From assembly GCA_964491375.1 (NCBI GenBank), contig CAZBGL010000193.1, positions 1-11,377 of the forward strand: DNA of 11,377 nt. The letters run 5' to 3'. The notes below the pieces were generated by a model that was given only the letters and a program-made list of their open reading frames with translations, was not told the DNA's origin and did not search any database. Both the position numbers and the translations under genes were made by a program. Each line of letters starts with the position of its first letter. Positions within the stretch are counted from its first letter, which is position 1. This stretch comes from CAZBGL01 sp964491375 (GTDB lineage: Bacteria; Desulfobacterota; Deferrisomatia; Deferrisomatales; Deferrisomataceae). Shown here piece after piece: positions 1 to 6,883 of the stretch.

Positions 1-3000
1 GACGTGTTCGGCCCGGTGCCCGCCGTGTTCTGCGGGGTCAACGACTTCTCTCCCCACCTCCTGGAAGGGCTCGACCGGGTGACCGGGGTGGCGGAAAACG
101 TGAGTTTCCGCGACAACCTGCAACTGATCCGGCGTCTCCACCCGGACCTCGCCCGCATCGTGGTGTACGGGATCGACACCACCACCTACCGGATCAACAA
201 GGCGCGCCTCCTCCAAGTGGCCGAACGCCTGGGCATGCGGTCGTTGCTGGAGTTCCGGGAGGGGCTTTCCGCCGACGAGGTGGTGCGGCACGCCGCCTCG
301 TTGGGTGCCGGCACGGTGGTGCTTCTGATCGAGACCCTGCGCAGCCGGGCCGGGGCTCCCTTGGGCTTCTGTCGGGCATGTAGTGAGCTGAGGCGCTTCT
401 GCCGCGTCCCCTTGTACGGCTTCTGGGACTTTTTCCTCGGGCACGGCATCGTCGGTGGCCGACTGGTGAGCGGGCGCGCCCAGGGCGAGACCGCCGGCCG
501 CCTGGCCCGACGGGTGCTGCAGGGTGAGGACCCGGACCGGATCCCGGTGGTGACCGCGGATGCCAATCCCTGGATGTTCGACTACCGGGAACTGAAACGG
601 TTCGGGATCCGGACGAGTGCACTCCCCCGAGGGAGCCGGATTCTTTTCCGTCCTCCCACCCTGTGGGAACGCTACGGCCGAGGGTTGATCTATACCGGCA
701 TCTTTGCCGGGGTCGCTCTTCTGGTACTCGTGCTCCAGGCGGTGGACACGGTCCGGCAGCGCCGTGCGAAACGGGACGTCCGACGGGCACGCGACTTCTT
801 GCAGAACGTGCTGGACGGAGTGGCCGAGCCGATCCTGGTGATCGGCCCGGATCACCGGATTCGGATGCACAACCGCGCCGCCCGAAAGTCCGCCAGGGAT
901 CCGAAAGGGACCACGTGTCACCGGTTCGCATACGGCCGCGACGCGCCGTGTCCGGAGAACGAAGTCCCCTGCCCGTTGGAGATGGTGCGCCGGTCCGGGC
1001 AGGCCGTGACCGTGACCCACGTCCATCCCCGCGCCGACGGGCAGGCCCGGCACATGGAGATCCTGGCCTCTCCCCTGTTCGACGCCGAGGGGCGTCTCGA
1101 AGGCGTCGTGGAGACCATCCGGGACGTGACCGACCGGGTGAGGGCGTTCGAACGGATCCAGTGGGCCAAGGAGGAATGGGAACGCACGTTCGACGCCGTG
1201 CCGGACCTGATCGCCATTCTCGACGACCAGTACCGGGTCGTCCGCGCGAACCGCGCCATGGCCGACGCGCTGGGGCTTGATCCGACGGATCTGGTGGGCC
1301 GCCGGTGCTTCGAGGTGGTCCACGGGACCCAGGGGCCGCTTCCTGAGTGTCCCCACACACGGTTCCTCGAGGACGGCAGGATCCACGTGGCCGAGATCTG
1401 GGAGCCCCGGCTCAAGGCCCACCTGCTGGTGTCCGCTTCGCCCCTGGGTACCCGGAAGGGGCTGTGCGTCCACGTGGCCCGGGACGTCACCGAACTGAAA
1501 CAGGCGCACACCGCCCTGGAGACGGAGCGGAACCGCCTGCGGGTCACCCTGGAGAGCATCGTGGAAGGCGTGATCGCCACCGATGCCGAGGGCCGGATCA
1601 CCTTGATCAATCCTGCGGCGGAGCGGCTCACCGGCTGGCCGGAGGAGGAGGCCGTGGGGCGCCCCCTTGACGAGGTGTTCCGTGTGAGGGACGAGACCCC
1701 AGGCCTCCCCCTCGCAAATCCCGTGGAACAGGTGTTTGCGAGGGGGGAAGTGGTCGTGCTCGGGAGCGGAGCGGTGTTGGTGGCCCGGGACGGTACCGAG
1801 CGGGTCATCGCAGACAGCGCCGCACCCCTCCGCGGCCCGGACGGTCAGATCCTGGGAGCGGTCCTGGTGTTCCGCGACGTCACCGAGGAACGCCGCCGGG
1901 AACTGGAAAGGAGCCGGGCCCAGCACCTGGAGTCGCTGGGGATCCTGGCCGGGGGCATAGCCCACGATTTCAACAACCTGCTCATGGGCATCTCGGCCAA
2001 CCTGGAGGCAGCCCGCCGGGGGCTCCCGGTATCACACCCGGTCTATGGGCGGTTGGCCCGGGCGGAGGCGGCCTGTTTCCGGGCCACCCAGCTCACCCGG
2101 CAGTTGCTCACGTTTGCCAAAGGGGGCGAGCCCTCCCGGTGCCGGTTCAGCCTGGCCGACCACCTGGAGGAGTGGGCTTCGTTTCCCCTGCGGGGCTCCA
2201 ATGTGAAACTCGAACTGGATCTGCCCGAGGGCCTGTGGCCGCTCGACGCAGACCCCGGCCAGGTGGAACAGGTCGTCACGAACCTGGTCCTGAACGCCCG
2301 GCAGGCCATGCCCGGGGGTGGCACGGTGCACATCGCCGCATGGAACCACGAGGCAGGGCCCGGCCATCCGACCCTGGCCCCTGGCCGGTATGTCGTGCTC
2401 GAGGTCAGGGATTCCGGGCACGGCATCCCCGAGGAGCATATCTCCCGGATCTTCGACCCGTACTTTTCCACCAAACAGACGGGCAGCGGCTTGGGTCTCG
2501 CCACTGTGCACTCGATCGTGCGACGCCACGGCGGAGCGATCCAGGTGGAGAGCACGCTGGGCGCTGGGAGCACATTCCGGGTGTTCCTCCCCGCTTCCGA
2601 GGCCGGAGCCGGGGCGCCCCAGCAGGAGGAGGAGCGGGAAGGGGGCGGAGACGGCCGGCGGTTCCGGATCTTGGTGATGGACGACGAGGAAATGATCCGG
2701 GACGTGGTCGTGAGCGCCCTGGAGTCCATGGGCCACGAAGCCGCCGAAGCATCCGACGGCCGGGAAGCCGTGGAGGCCTACCGACGGGCCATGGCCGAGG
2801 GGCAGCCGTTCGACCTGGTGATCCTGGACCTCACCGTTCCGGCCGGCATGGGCGGCAAGCAGGCCGTGGAGGAACTCCGGAGGATCGACCCCGACGTGAA
2901 GGCCATCGCCTCCAGCGGGTACGCCGCCGACCCGGTGCTCGCCCGTCCCGAACGGTACGGGTTCGCGGCTGCGATCGCCAAGCCCTACCGCCTTGCGGAA

Positions 3001-3042
3001 CTGGCCCGGGTGATCGAGAGCGTGCTGGAAGGGAGACCCTGA
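1..3042 (+). CDS. Hybrid sensor histidine kinase: ABC_sub_bind-like sensor, 3 PAS, HisKA, HATPase, receiver (5' partial)
   Basis: The frame is open through base 1, so the true start lies upstream. Residue numbers count the GTG at base 4 as 1. Residues 1-215 resemble the C-terminal half of an ABC_sub_bind (PF04392) periplasmic domain (PAVFCGVNDF near the start). One membrane helix follows at about 227-247. Three PAS domains lie at about 265-380, 390-497 and 510-628, each ending in an RDVT-type motif. The HisKA box is LAGGIAHDFNNLL with phospho-His654. The ATPase has N764, DSGHGIP (803-809), a FDPYFSTK F-box and GSGLGL. A receiver follows at about 887-1010, with acidic pair D893/D894, phospho-acceptor D942 and K993. 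Family knowledge: ligand sensing outside the cell, then autophosphorylation and transfer to the attached receiver. PAS1 carries Cys305, 316 and 323; PAS2 carries Cys435 and 449. Output partner and ligand are unknown. The next gene is convergent, so there is no operon downstream. Confidence 0.93.
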   Translation, partial: DVFGPVPAVFCGVNDFSPHLLEGLDRVTGVAENVSFRDNLQLIRRLHPDLARIVVYGIDTTTYRINKARLLQVAERLGMRSLLEFREGLSADEVVRHAASLGAGTVVLLIETLRSRAGAPLGFCRACSELRRFCRVPLYGFWDFFLGHGIVGGRLVSGRAQGETAGRLARRVLQGEDPDRIPVVTADANPWMFDYRELKRFGIRTSALPRGSRILFRPPTLWERYGRGLIYTGIFAGVALLVLVLQAVDTVRQRRAKRDVRRARDFLQNVLDGVAEPILVIGPDHRIRMHNRAARKSARDPKGTTCHRFAYGRDAPCPENEVPCPLEMVRRSGQAVTVTHVHPRADGQARHMEILASPLFDAEGRLEGVVETIRDVTDRVRAFERIQWAKEEWERTFDAVPDLIAILDDQYRVVRANRAMADALGLDPTDLVGRRCFEVVHGTQGPLPECPHTRFLEDGRIHVAEIWEPRLKAHLLVSASPLGTRKGLCVHVARDVTELKQAHTALETERNRLRVTLESIVEGVIATDAEGRITLINPAAERLTGWPEEEAVGRPLDEVFRVRDETPGLPLANPVEQVFARGEVVVLGSGAVLVARDGTERVIADSAAPLRGPDGQILGAVLVFRDVTEERRRELERSRAQHLESLGILAGGIAHDFNNLLMGISANLEAARRGLPVSHPVYGRLARAEAACFRATQLTRQLLTFAKGGEPSRCRFSLADHLEEWASFPLRGSNVKLELDLPEGLWPLDADPGQVEQVVTNLVLNARQAMPGGGTVHIAAWNHEAGPGHPTLAPGRYVVLEVRDSGHGIPEEHISRIFDPYFSTKQTGSGLGLATVHSIVRRHGGAIQVESTLGAGSTFRVFLPASEAGAGAPQQEEEREGGGDGRRFRILVMDDEEMIRDVVVSALESMGHEAAEASDGREAVEAYRRAMAEGQPFDLVILDLTVPAGMGGKQAVEELRRIDPDVKAIASSGYAADPVLARPERYGFAAAIAKPYRLAELARVIESVLEGRP

Positions 3043-3052
3043 CCCGTTTCTC

Positions 3053-3066
3053 GGACCGGCCGGTCC
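3053..3066. repeat. Perfect 14-bp palindrome after the kinase gene
   Basis: The sequence ggaccggccggtcc is its own reverse complement and starts 11 bases after the kinase stop codon. It has no loop and no following T-run, so it is not a canonical intrinsic terminator. It could be a weak stall site, a protein-binding site or chance in GC-rich DNA. The rest of the kinase-receptor gap (3043-3315) shows no gene, only the minus-strand terminator described separately. Confidence 0.4.
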
Positions 3067-3232
3067 CGCAATCGGCCCGCCGGACCCCAAAGCGCGCGGG
3101 AGACCTCCTCAAGTCCTGCCCAGACCCGGCACCGGAAGACAAGGGGCCTCGGTTGACGGTGGACGGGCCGACGGCTCTGGGATCACCGTGGCCCGTGCGT
3201 GTGGCGCACCGTACGAAAGGACCTGGAGGCAA

Positions 3233-3280
3233 CGAAAAGCCCCGGGTGACCGCTGCGCTGCGGAACCCCACCCGGGGCTT
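3233..3280 (-). terminator. Rho-independent terminator of the chemoreceptor gene
   Basis: A perfect 12-bp inverted repeat (aagccccgggtg at 3237-3248 and cacccggggctt at 3269-3280) encloses a 20-base loop. Read on the minus strand, the stem is followed by ttttcgtt, a short U-tract. It lies about 36 bp past the chemoreceptor stop codon. On the plus strand the stem is followed by G-rich sequence, so it is a poorer terminator for the converging kinase, though a two-way role is possible. Confidence 0.8.
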
Positions 3281-3315
3281 CGGGGGAAGACCCGGTCGAT
3301 TCTCGGAAAAGGGGT

Positions 3316-5082
3316 TCAGGTCCGAAACCGATCGGTTAGATCGCGGAGCTGTTCGGCCTGCTTGGCCACGGTCTGGGCCGTGTCGGCCAGCTCGGCCGCG
3401 GCCTGGGTGTTCTGTCCCACCCCCTCCGCGATCTGTTCCATGTTGGTGGCCATGTCCTGGATCGTGGCGGAAAGCTGCTCGGTGGCCGTGGCGATCTGCT
3501 CGGTGAGGACGGCCGCCTGGGATGCGTGATCCTCGATCTCGCGGATCGCGGCGCGCGCTCGTTCCCCCTGGGTCCTTCCCTGGGCCACCGCCTCGTTGCC
3601 CTGCTCCATCTCCTCGACCGCGCGCCGGGTCTCGGACTGGATCCGGGAGACCGTGCTCTCGATCTCCTGGGTGGCCTTCACGGTCTTCTCCGCCAGTTTC
3701 CGGACCTCGTCGGCCACCACGGCGAACCCCCGGCCGTGCTCACCCGCGCGGGCCGCCTCAATGGCCGCGTTCAGGGCGAGCAGGTTGGTCTGGTCCGCGA
3801 TGTCCTCGATCATCTGCACCACCGCTCCGATGGTCTCGGCCTCGCTTCCCAGGGCCCGCACGGTCTCCGAAGCGTGCTCCACCACGTCGGAGATGGAGGC
3901 CAGCGCATCCAGGGCCTGGGCGATCACCGCGCCGCCCTCGCTCGCGCGGGACCGGGTCTGGTCGGTGGCCTCGCGCACGTCCTGGGCGCTGCGGGCCACC
4001 TCCTGCACCGTGGCGTTCATCTCCTCGCCGGCCGTGGCCACGGCCTGGGACTGGCTCGACACCTGCTCGTTGGCCGAGGCGATCTGAACCGTGGTGGCCG
4101 ACATCTGCTCCGAGGCCGCGGCCATGTTGGCTGCGGCCTCCTTGATCTCGCTCACCAGGTGCCGGATGCGGTCCACGAAGATGTTGAACCAGTTGGCCAG
4201 TTCGTCGAACTCGTCGGTCTGGGCGGCCTGGAACACGTGGCAGGTGGCGCAGTCGGAGATCTTGCCCGAGAGCACCGACGGGCACTGGATCTTCTCGGGC
4301 CGGAGCTGCATGGACCCGACCTCGCTCCAGCAGGGACCCCGCTCGCCGTACATGGGGCACTCCTCGCGGCCACACTGGAGCGCCTCGGAACAATCCGTGT
4401 ACTCGAGCGGCAACCGCCGGGTGAGGTCTCCCTCGCCCGCCGCCAGATCCTTGAGGAGTTCGATCGTGCGGTTGAGGCGCCGGGTGATTCCCTGGGCCAC
4501 CCACAGAAGAATGCCCACCACAGCCGCGCCCATGGCAGTGCCCACCAGGACCAGGGCGGCCCTGGCGCGCCTCGATGCCTCGCGGGCATTAGCCCTCAGC
4601 CTGGTGAGTTCCTCGCCCAACACACGGTGGGCCTCCCCCACGGCCGCCATGAGTGCATCCAGCGCCTCGTACACTCCGGTGCGCTCCTCCTCTAGGGAGG
4701 AGGAAGCCCACGCGTTGAACCGCTTCACGAACGCCCCGGCCGCCGCCTGGACGCGCGAGAACACCTCCTGGGCCTCGGGGTCCTCCAACTCCGAGGCAGC
4801 CCGGTCCAGACTCTTCTCCACCGTCGAAGCCATGCGGCGGGCCTCGGCCCGGGCCTTTTCACCCGCAAGGCCGTAGCGCTCCACCCGGTGGAGCAACTTG
4901 AGCGCTTCGCGCTGGCCCTCCTGCACCCGTTCCAGGACCTCGCTATGGACGGCGATCTTTTGTGACAACTGGGCCAAGCGAGCCAGCACCCCAAACGAAA
5001 CGGCCCCGAGACCGCCAAGCCCCAGGACCGTCACCACAATGGCCAACCCGAGCTTTTTTCTGAACGTCATTTTCAGCCGCAT
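3316..5082 (-). CDS. Methyl-accepting chemotaxis protein with a cysteine-rich insert in HAMP
   Basis: 588 residues. A short basic N-terminus and membrane helix (about 10-34) precede a mostly helical periplasmic sensor (35-172) and a second membrane helix (174-197). HAMP starts near 198 (TRRLNRTIELLKDLAAGEGD). It is interrupted at about 227-287 by a block with seven cysteines (231, 237, 242, 251, 267, 278, 281), then resumes with DEFDELANWFNIFVDRI. The signalling hairpin fills 310-588, with its tip at 429-465 (NLLALNAAIEAARAGE, GRGFAVVADEVRKLAE). This is the classical CheA/CheW contact region. No C-terminal CheR-tethering pentapeptide is seen. The start is fixed by gaggaggg six bases before the ATG. 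Family role: membrane receptor controlling CheA and motility. The insert suggests redox, metal or cofactor sensing at the cytoplasmic face, which is inference. The gene is monocistronic, with its own terminator and a candidate sigma-28 promoter. Confidence 0.95.
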   Translation of the reverse strand: MRLKMTFRKKLGLAIVVTVLGLGGLGAVSFGVLARLAQLSQKIAVHSEVLERVQEGQREALKLLHRVERYGLAGEKARAEARRMASTVEKSLDRAASELEDPEAQEVFSRVQAAAGAFVKRFNAWASSSLEEERTGVYEALDALMAAVGEAHRVLGEELTRLRANAREASRRARAALVLVGTAMGAAVVGILLWVAQGITRRLNRTIELLKDLAAGEGDLTRRLPLEYTDCSEALQCGREECPMYGERGPCWSEVGSMQLRPEKIQCPSVLSGKISDCATCHVFQAAQTDEFDELANWFNIFVDRIRHLVSEIKEAAANMAAASEQMSATTVQIASANEQVSSQSQAVATAGEEMNATVQEVARSAQDVREATDQTRSRASEGGAVIAQALDALASISDVVEHASETVRALGSEAETIGAVVQMIEDIADQTNLLALNAAIEAARAGEHGRGFAVVADEVRKLAEKTVKATQEIESTVSRIQSETRRAVEEMEQGNEAVAQGRTQGERARAAIREIEDHASQAAVLTEQIATATEQLSATIQDMATNMEQIAEGVGQNTQAAAELADTAQTVAKQAEQLRDLTDRFRT

Positions 5083-5127
5083 AGACGACCCTCCTCGGCA
5101 GTTCCATCGAGAGCAAGACGTCTTCTT

Positions 5128-5155
5128 TTATCGGGCCGTCCACCATGGCTCTTTA
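5128..5155 (-). promoter_or_regulatory. Candidate sigma-28 (FliA-type) promoter of the chemoreceptor
   Basis: On the minus strand TAAAG (5151-5155) is followed by cccgataa (5128-5135), matching 7 of 8 bases of the sigma-28 -10 element GCCGATAA. The gap from TAAA to this element is 16 bases against the usual 15. Initiation would fall roughly 40 bases before the receptor ATG. Chemoreceptor genes are common sigma-28 targets, which supports the call. Sigma-28 itself is not in the window. Confidence 0.5.
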
Positions 5156-5180
5156 GAACCGTTCCACAACTCCAGGCATC

Positions 5181-5206
5181 AAAACGCCCGGGCGGGATCC
5201 CGGGCG
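5181..5206 (-). terminator. Rho-independent terminator of fxsA
   Basis: An 8-bp GC-only stem (cgcccggg at 5185-5192 and cccgggcg at 5199-5206) has a 6-base loop. On the minus strand it is followed by TTTT and then GATG. It lies about 60 bp past the fxsA stop and just upstream of the chemoreceptor's candidate promoter, so the two minus-strand genes appear to be separate transcription units. Confidence 0.72.
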
Positions 5207-5267
5207 AACGAAGGCCGAATCTCCAAGGCCCACGGGTTGGACGGGGAGGGAGCCCTACCGTCCCCCG

Positions 5268-5660
5268 TCACCATCTGCGGACCACGATCTCGCCCCGCTC
5301 GATCCGCCGGCGCAACCACTCCACCACCGCACGGCGCCACAGCCCTCGCGTGGGGGGGAACACCATGCTGAACCCCGCGAGATCCGTGACGAAGCCCGGG
5401 GTGATGAGCAGCGCCCCGCCCACCAGGAGCAGCGCCCCGTCCACCAGTTCCACGGCCGGCACGCGCCCCTCGGCCAGGCTGGCCTCCATCCTGCGGACCA
5501 CCTCCAACCCCTGCTGCCGGGTGTAGTGGGCGCCCACCACCCCGGTGGCGACGATCAGGAGCACGGTGTTGCCCGCCCCGATCCAGCCTCCCACCCGGAT
5601 CAGGAGGTAGATCTCGAGGGCCGGCACAAGGGTGAACAAAAGGACCCAGCGAAGGAACAT
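5268..5660 (-). CDS. fxsA: FxsA family inner-membrane protein
   Basis: 130 residues. Hydrophobic segments lie at about 4-22, 26-44 and 74-98, with a basic cytoplasmic-type tail (WLRRRIERGEIVVRRW). Recognisable FxsA features are the N-terminal LVPALEIYLLIRVGGWIG stretch, the central AHYTRQQGLE segment, and GALLLVGGALLITPGFVTD with the conserved TPGF-TD turn. FxsA was named from E. coli, where its overproduction relieves F-plasmid exclusion of phage T7; its normal role is not established. The start is supported by gggaaggg seven bases before the ATG. The same frame stays open far upstream, opposite the alkyltransferase and deacetylase genes, but the ribosome site and family length both fix the start here. 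It is divergent from the DUF5658-like gene and has its own terminator. Confidence 0.88.
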   Translation of the reverse strand: MFLRWVLLFTLVPALEIYLLIRVGGWIGAGNTVLLIVATGVVGAHYTRQQGLEVVRRMEASLAEGRVPAVELVDGALLLVGGALLITPGFVTDLAGFSMVFPPTRGLWRRAVVEWLRRRIERGEIVVRRW

Positions 5661-5692
5661 GAACGACCCTTCCCGGTCGGCTCGGGCACGGA

Positions 5693-5720
5693 AGGATTTT
5701 TCCGTGAATGGGAAAATCCT
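5693..5720. repeat. AT-rich 12-bp inverted repeat upstream of fxsA (possible operator or 5' leader hairpin)
   Basis: Two 12-base arms (aggatttttccg and tgggaaaatcct) surround a TGAA loop. Ten pairs are Watson-Crick and two are G-T. The arms are strikingly AT-rich for this locus. The element ends 33 bp before the fxsA start codon. It could be an operator over the fxsA promoter or a hairpin in its leader. Nothing resembling a known riboswitch was seen around it. Confidence 0.5.
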
Positions 5721-5809
5721 GCCACGCTGAAAGGGGCCAGCACAGGGTAATCCGCCGCACAGCGCCTGTCCACCCGGTCTTCGACGAGCCGAGATCCCGG
5801 CCCGTCTTT

Positions 5810-5818
5810 TGCTATACA
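5810..5818 (+). promoter_or_regulatory. Possible extended -10 promoter element for the small membrane gene
   Basis: TGcTATACA fits an extended -10 (TGn plus a TATAAT-like hexamer, 4 of 6 bases). No convincing -35 hexamer lies at the right distance. It sits about 40 bp before the chosen start codon. Immediately downstream, ACCCCC-CCA-GGGGGT (5818-5832) can form a small hairpin in the leader. This is a weak call. Confidence 0.25.
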
Positions 5819-5844
5819 CCCCCCCAGGGGGTAGAAGGACGTGC

Positions 5845-5852
5845 AAGGAGGT
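5845..5852 (+). promoter_or_regulatory. Strong Shine-Dalgarno that decides the start of the small membrane gene
   Basis: The sequence aaggaggt matches the 16S anti-SD over eight bases and ends six bases before the GTG at 5859. The upstream in-frame GTG at 5841 overlaps no such site and precedes this one, so the downstream GTG is preferred. Confidence 0.75.
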
Positions 5853-5858
5853 AGGCTC

Positions 5859-6242
5859 GTGCTCCGGATCCTGGAGGCGAGGGGCATCCGACCCGACTGG
5901 GAGTTCTGGCTGGCCCTGTTCACCTATGCCGCCGCATCGGTGGCGGACTATCTCCTCACGGTAACCGGCCTGATGACCCGGGAGGTCCGGGAACTCAACC
6001 CCTTGCTCCGGGCCTACATCGCCCACTGGGGCGAGGCTTGGGGGCTCATCATCCCCAAGGTGCTCCTGGGCTGCTTGGTGGTGGCCGCGGCCAGCCTGTA
6101 CCTGCACGCCATGCACCGCACGCGAAGGACCCGGATCCGTCCCCAGCACCTCCTGTACCCCGGAGCCCTCTTCACCGCCCTGGCCCCGACCCACTGGGTG
6201 GTTCTCAAGATGTGGTGGTCGGGGGTCATCCACCATCCGTAG
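5859..6242 (+). CDS. Small membrane protein, DUF5658-like
   Basis: 127 residues from the GTG behind a near-perfect ribosome site. Hydrophobic segments lie at about 15-35 (LALFTYAAASVADYLLTVTG), 60-82 (WGLIIPKVLLGCLVVAAASL) and 99-121. The pattern of Asp30 in a DYLLTV helix, a Glu-Leu-Asn-Pro-Leu turn (46-50) and a following helix with a basic residue (IPK) recalls the DUF5658 family of small bacterial and archaeal membrane proteins, whose function is unknown. A polar arginine-rich stretch (86-94) probably faces the cytoplasm. It is transcribed divergently from fxsA and followed by a 158-bp gap before the alkyltransferase. Family membership is judged from memory of the motif and is moderately sure; that it is a real membrane protein is more certain. 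Confidence 0.7.
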   Translation: MLRILEARGIRPDWEFWLALFTYAAASVADYLLTVTGLMTREVRELNPLLRAYIAHWGEAWGLIIPKVLLGCLVVAAASLYLHAMHRTRRTRIRPQHLLYPGALFTALAPTHWVVLKMWWSGVIHHP

Positions 6243-6328
6243 GCGAGGGGCTCTGCGCGGTTCCCGGTTTCCCCACGGCGGCCGCGATCCCTCTTTCCCC
6301 CACCTTCGCCCCGGGTTAGACTGGCGGC

Positions 6329-6352
6329 CGATCCGTCCCTTCGGCCGGATCG
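6329..6352. repeat. 7-bp inverted repeat upstream of the alkyltransferase gene
   Basis: cgatccg and cggatcg are separated by ten bases. It lies in the 6243-6400 gap, about 50 bp before the alkyltransferase start. No T-run follows, so it is not a typical terminator for the preceding gene. It could be an operator. The core gatccg recurs once more at 6371. No clear -10/-35 pair was found in this gap. Confidence 0.3.
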
Positions 6353-6400
6353 CGCACAAACGGGTTGTCCGATCCGGGAGCCGGGTTCCGGAGGAGGTTC

Positions 6401-6883
6401 GTGGCGGTGACCCGCTGCCGCATCCACACGTCCATCGGTCCCTTCGTCCTGGAGTCCGACGGGAAGGCCGTGCGGAGGGTGTTCTTCGGATCGGAGAGCG
6501 CCCCCTTCCCGGAAGGGGCTTTCGATCCGGTGCTCGAGCGCGCCGCCCGGGAGATCTTGGAGTATCTGGACGGGCGGCGGCGGCGCTTCGAGGTTCCCGT
6601 TCGCTACCCCGAGGGGGCCACGCCGTTCCAGCGCAGGGTCTGGGACGCCCTGCGCCGGATCCCCTACGGCGCGGTGCGCACCTACGGGGAGCTGGCCCGG
6701 GAGCTGGGGACCTCTCCCCGGGCGGTGGGTGGGGCCTGCGCCCGCAACCCCATCCCCATCCTGGTCCCCTGCCACCGGGTGGTGGCGCGGGACGGTCTGG
6801 GGGGGTTCGCCGGCCAGTGGGAGACCGGCTTGGCCCTGGAGGTGAAGCGCCGGCTCCTGGCCGTGGAGGGCGTGATCCGGTGA
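6401..6883 (+). CDS. ogt: Methylated-DNA--protein-cysteine S-methyltransferase (O6-alkylguanine repair)
   Basis: 160 residues. It removes O6-alkyl groups from guanine in DNA by one-time transfer to its own cysteine. The active-site segment NPIPILVPCHRVVARDG (117-132, nucleophile Cys124) is intact. Upstream are the helix-turn-helix region TPFQRRVWDALRRIPYGAVRTYGELA (74-99), holding the tyrosine and arginine used to flip the base, and GTSPRAVGGACARNP. The C-terminal GGFAGQWETGLALEVKRRLLAVEG is slightly longer than the common GGFSGG-LxxKxxLL form. The N-terminal domain is short, as in Ogt-type single-domain enzymes. The start is GTG 6401 or 6407 behind ggaggagg; 6401 is given, and spacing would also suit 6407. 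The stop overlaps the next gene by four bases, implying translational coupling. Confidence 0.93.
   Translation: MAVTRCRIHTSIGPFVLESDGKAVRRVFFGSESAPFPEGAFDPVLERAAREILEYLDGRRRRFEVPVRYPEGATPFQRRVWDALRRIPYGAVRTYGELARELGTSPRAVGGACARNPIPILVPCHRVVARDGLGGFAGQWETGLALEVKRRLLAVEGVIR

Noticed and set aside
4237..4251. CATCH, a CxxCH heme c motif in the chemoreceptor
   Set aside because: It lies after the second membrane helix, hence in the cytoplasm, where c-type heme attachment does not occur. It is better read as part of the Cys-rich block.
3526..4695. Long plus-strand frame opposite the chemoreceptor
   Set aside because: The His/Leu/Gly-rich translation mirrors the coding strand of a clear receptor gene and has no motif or ribosome site.
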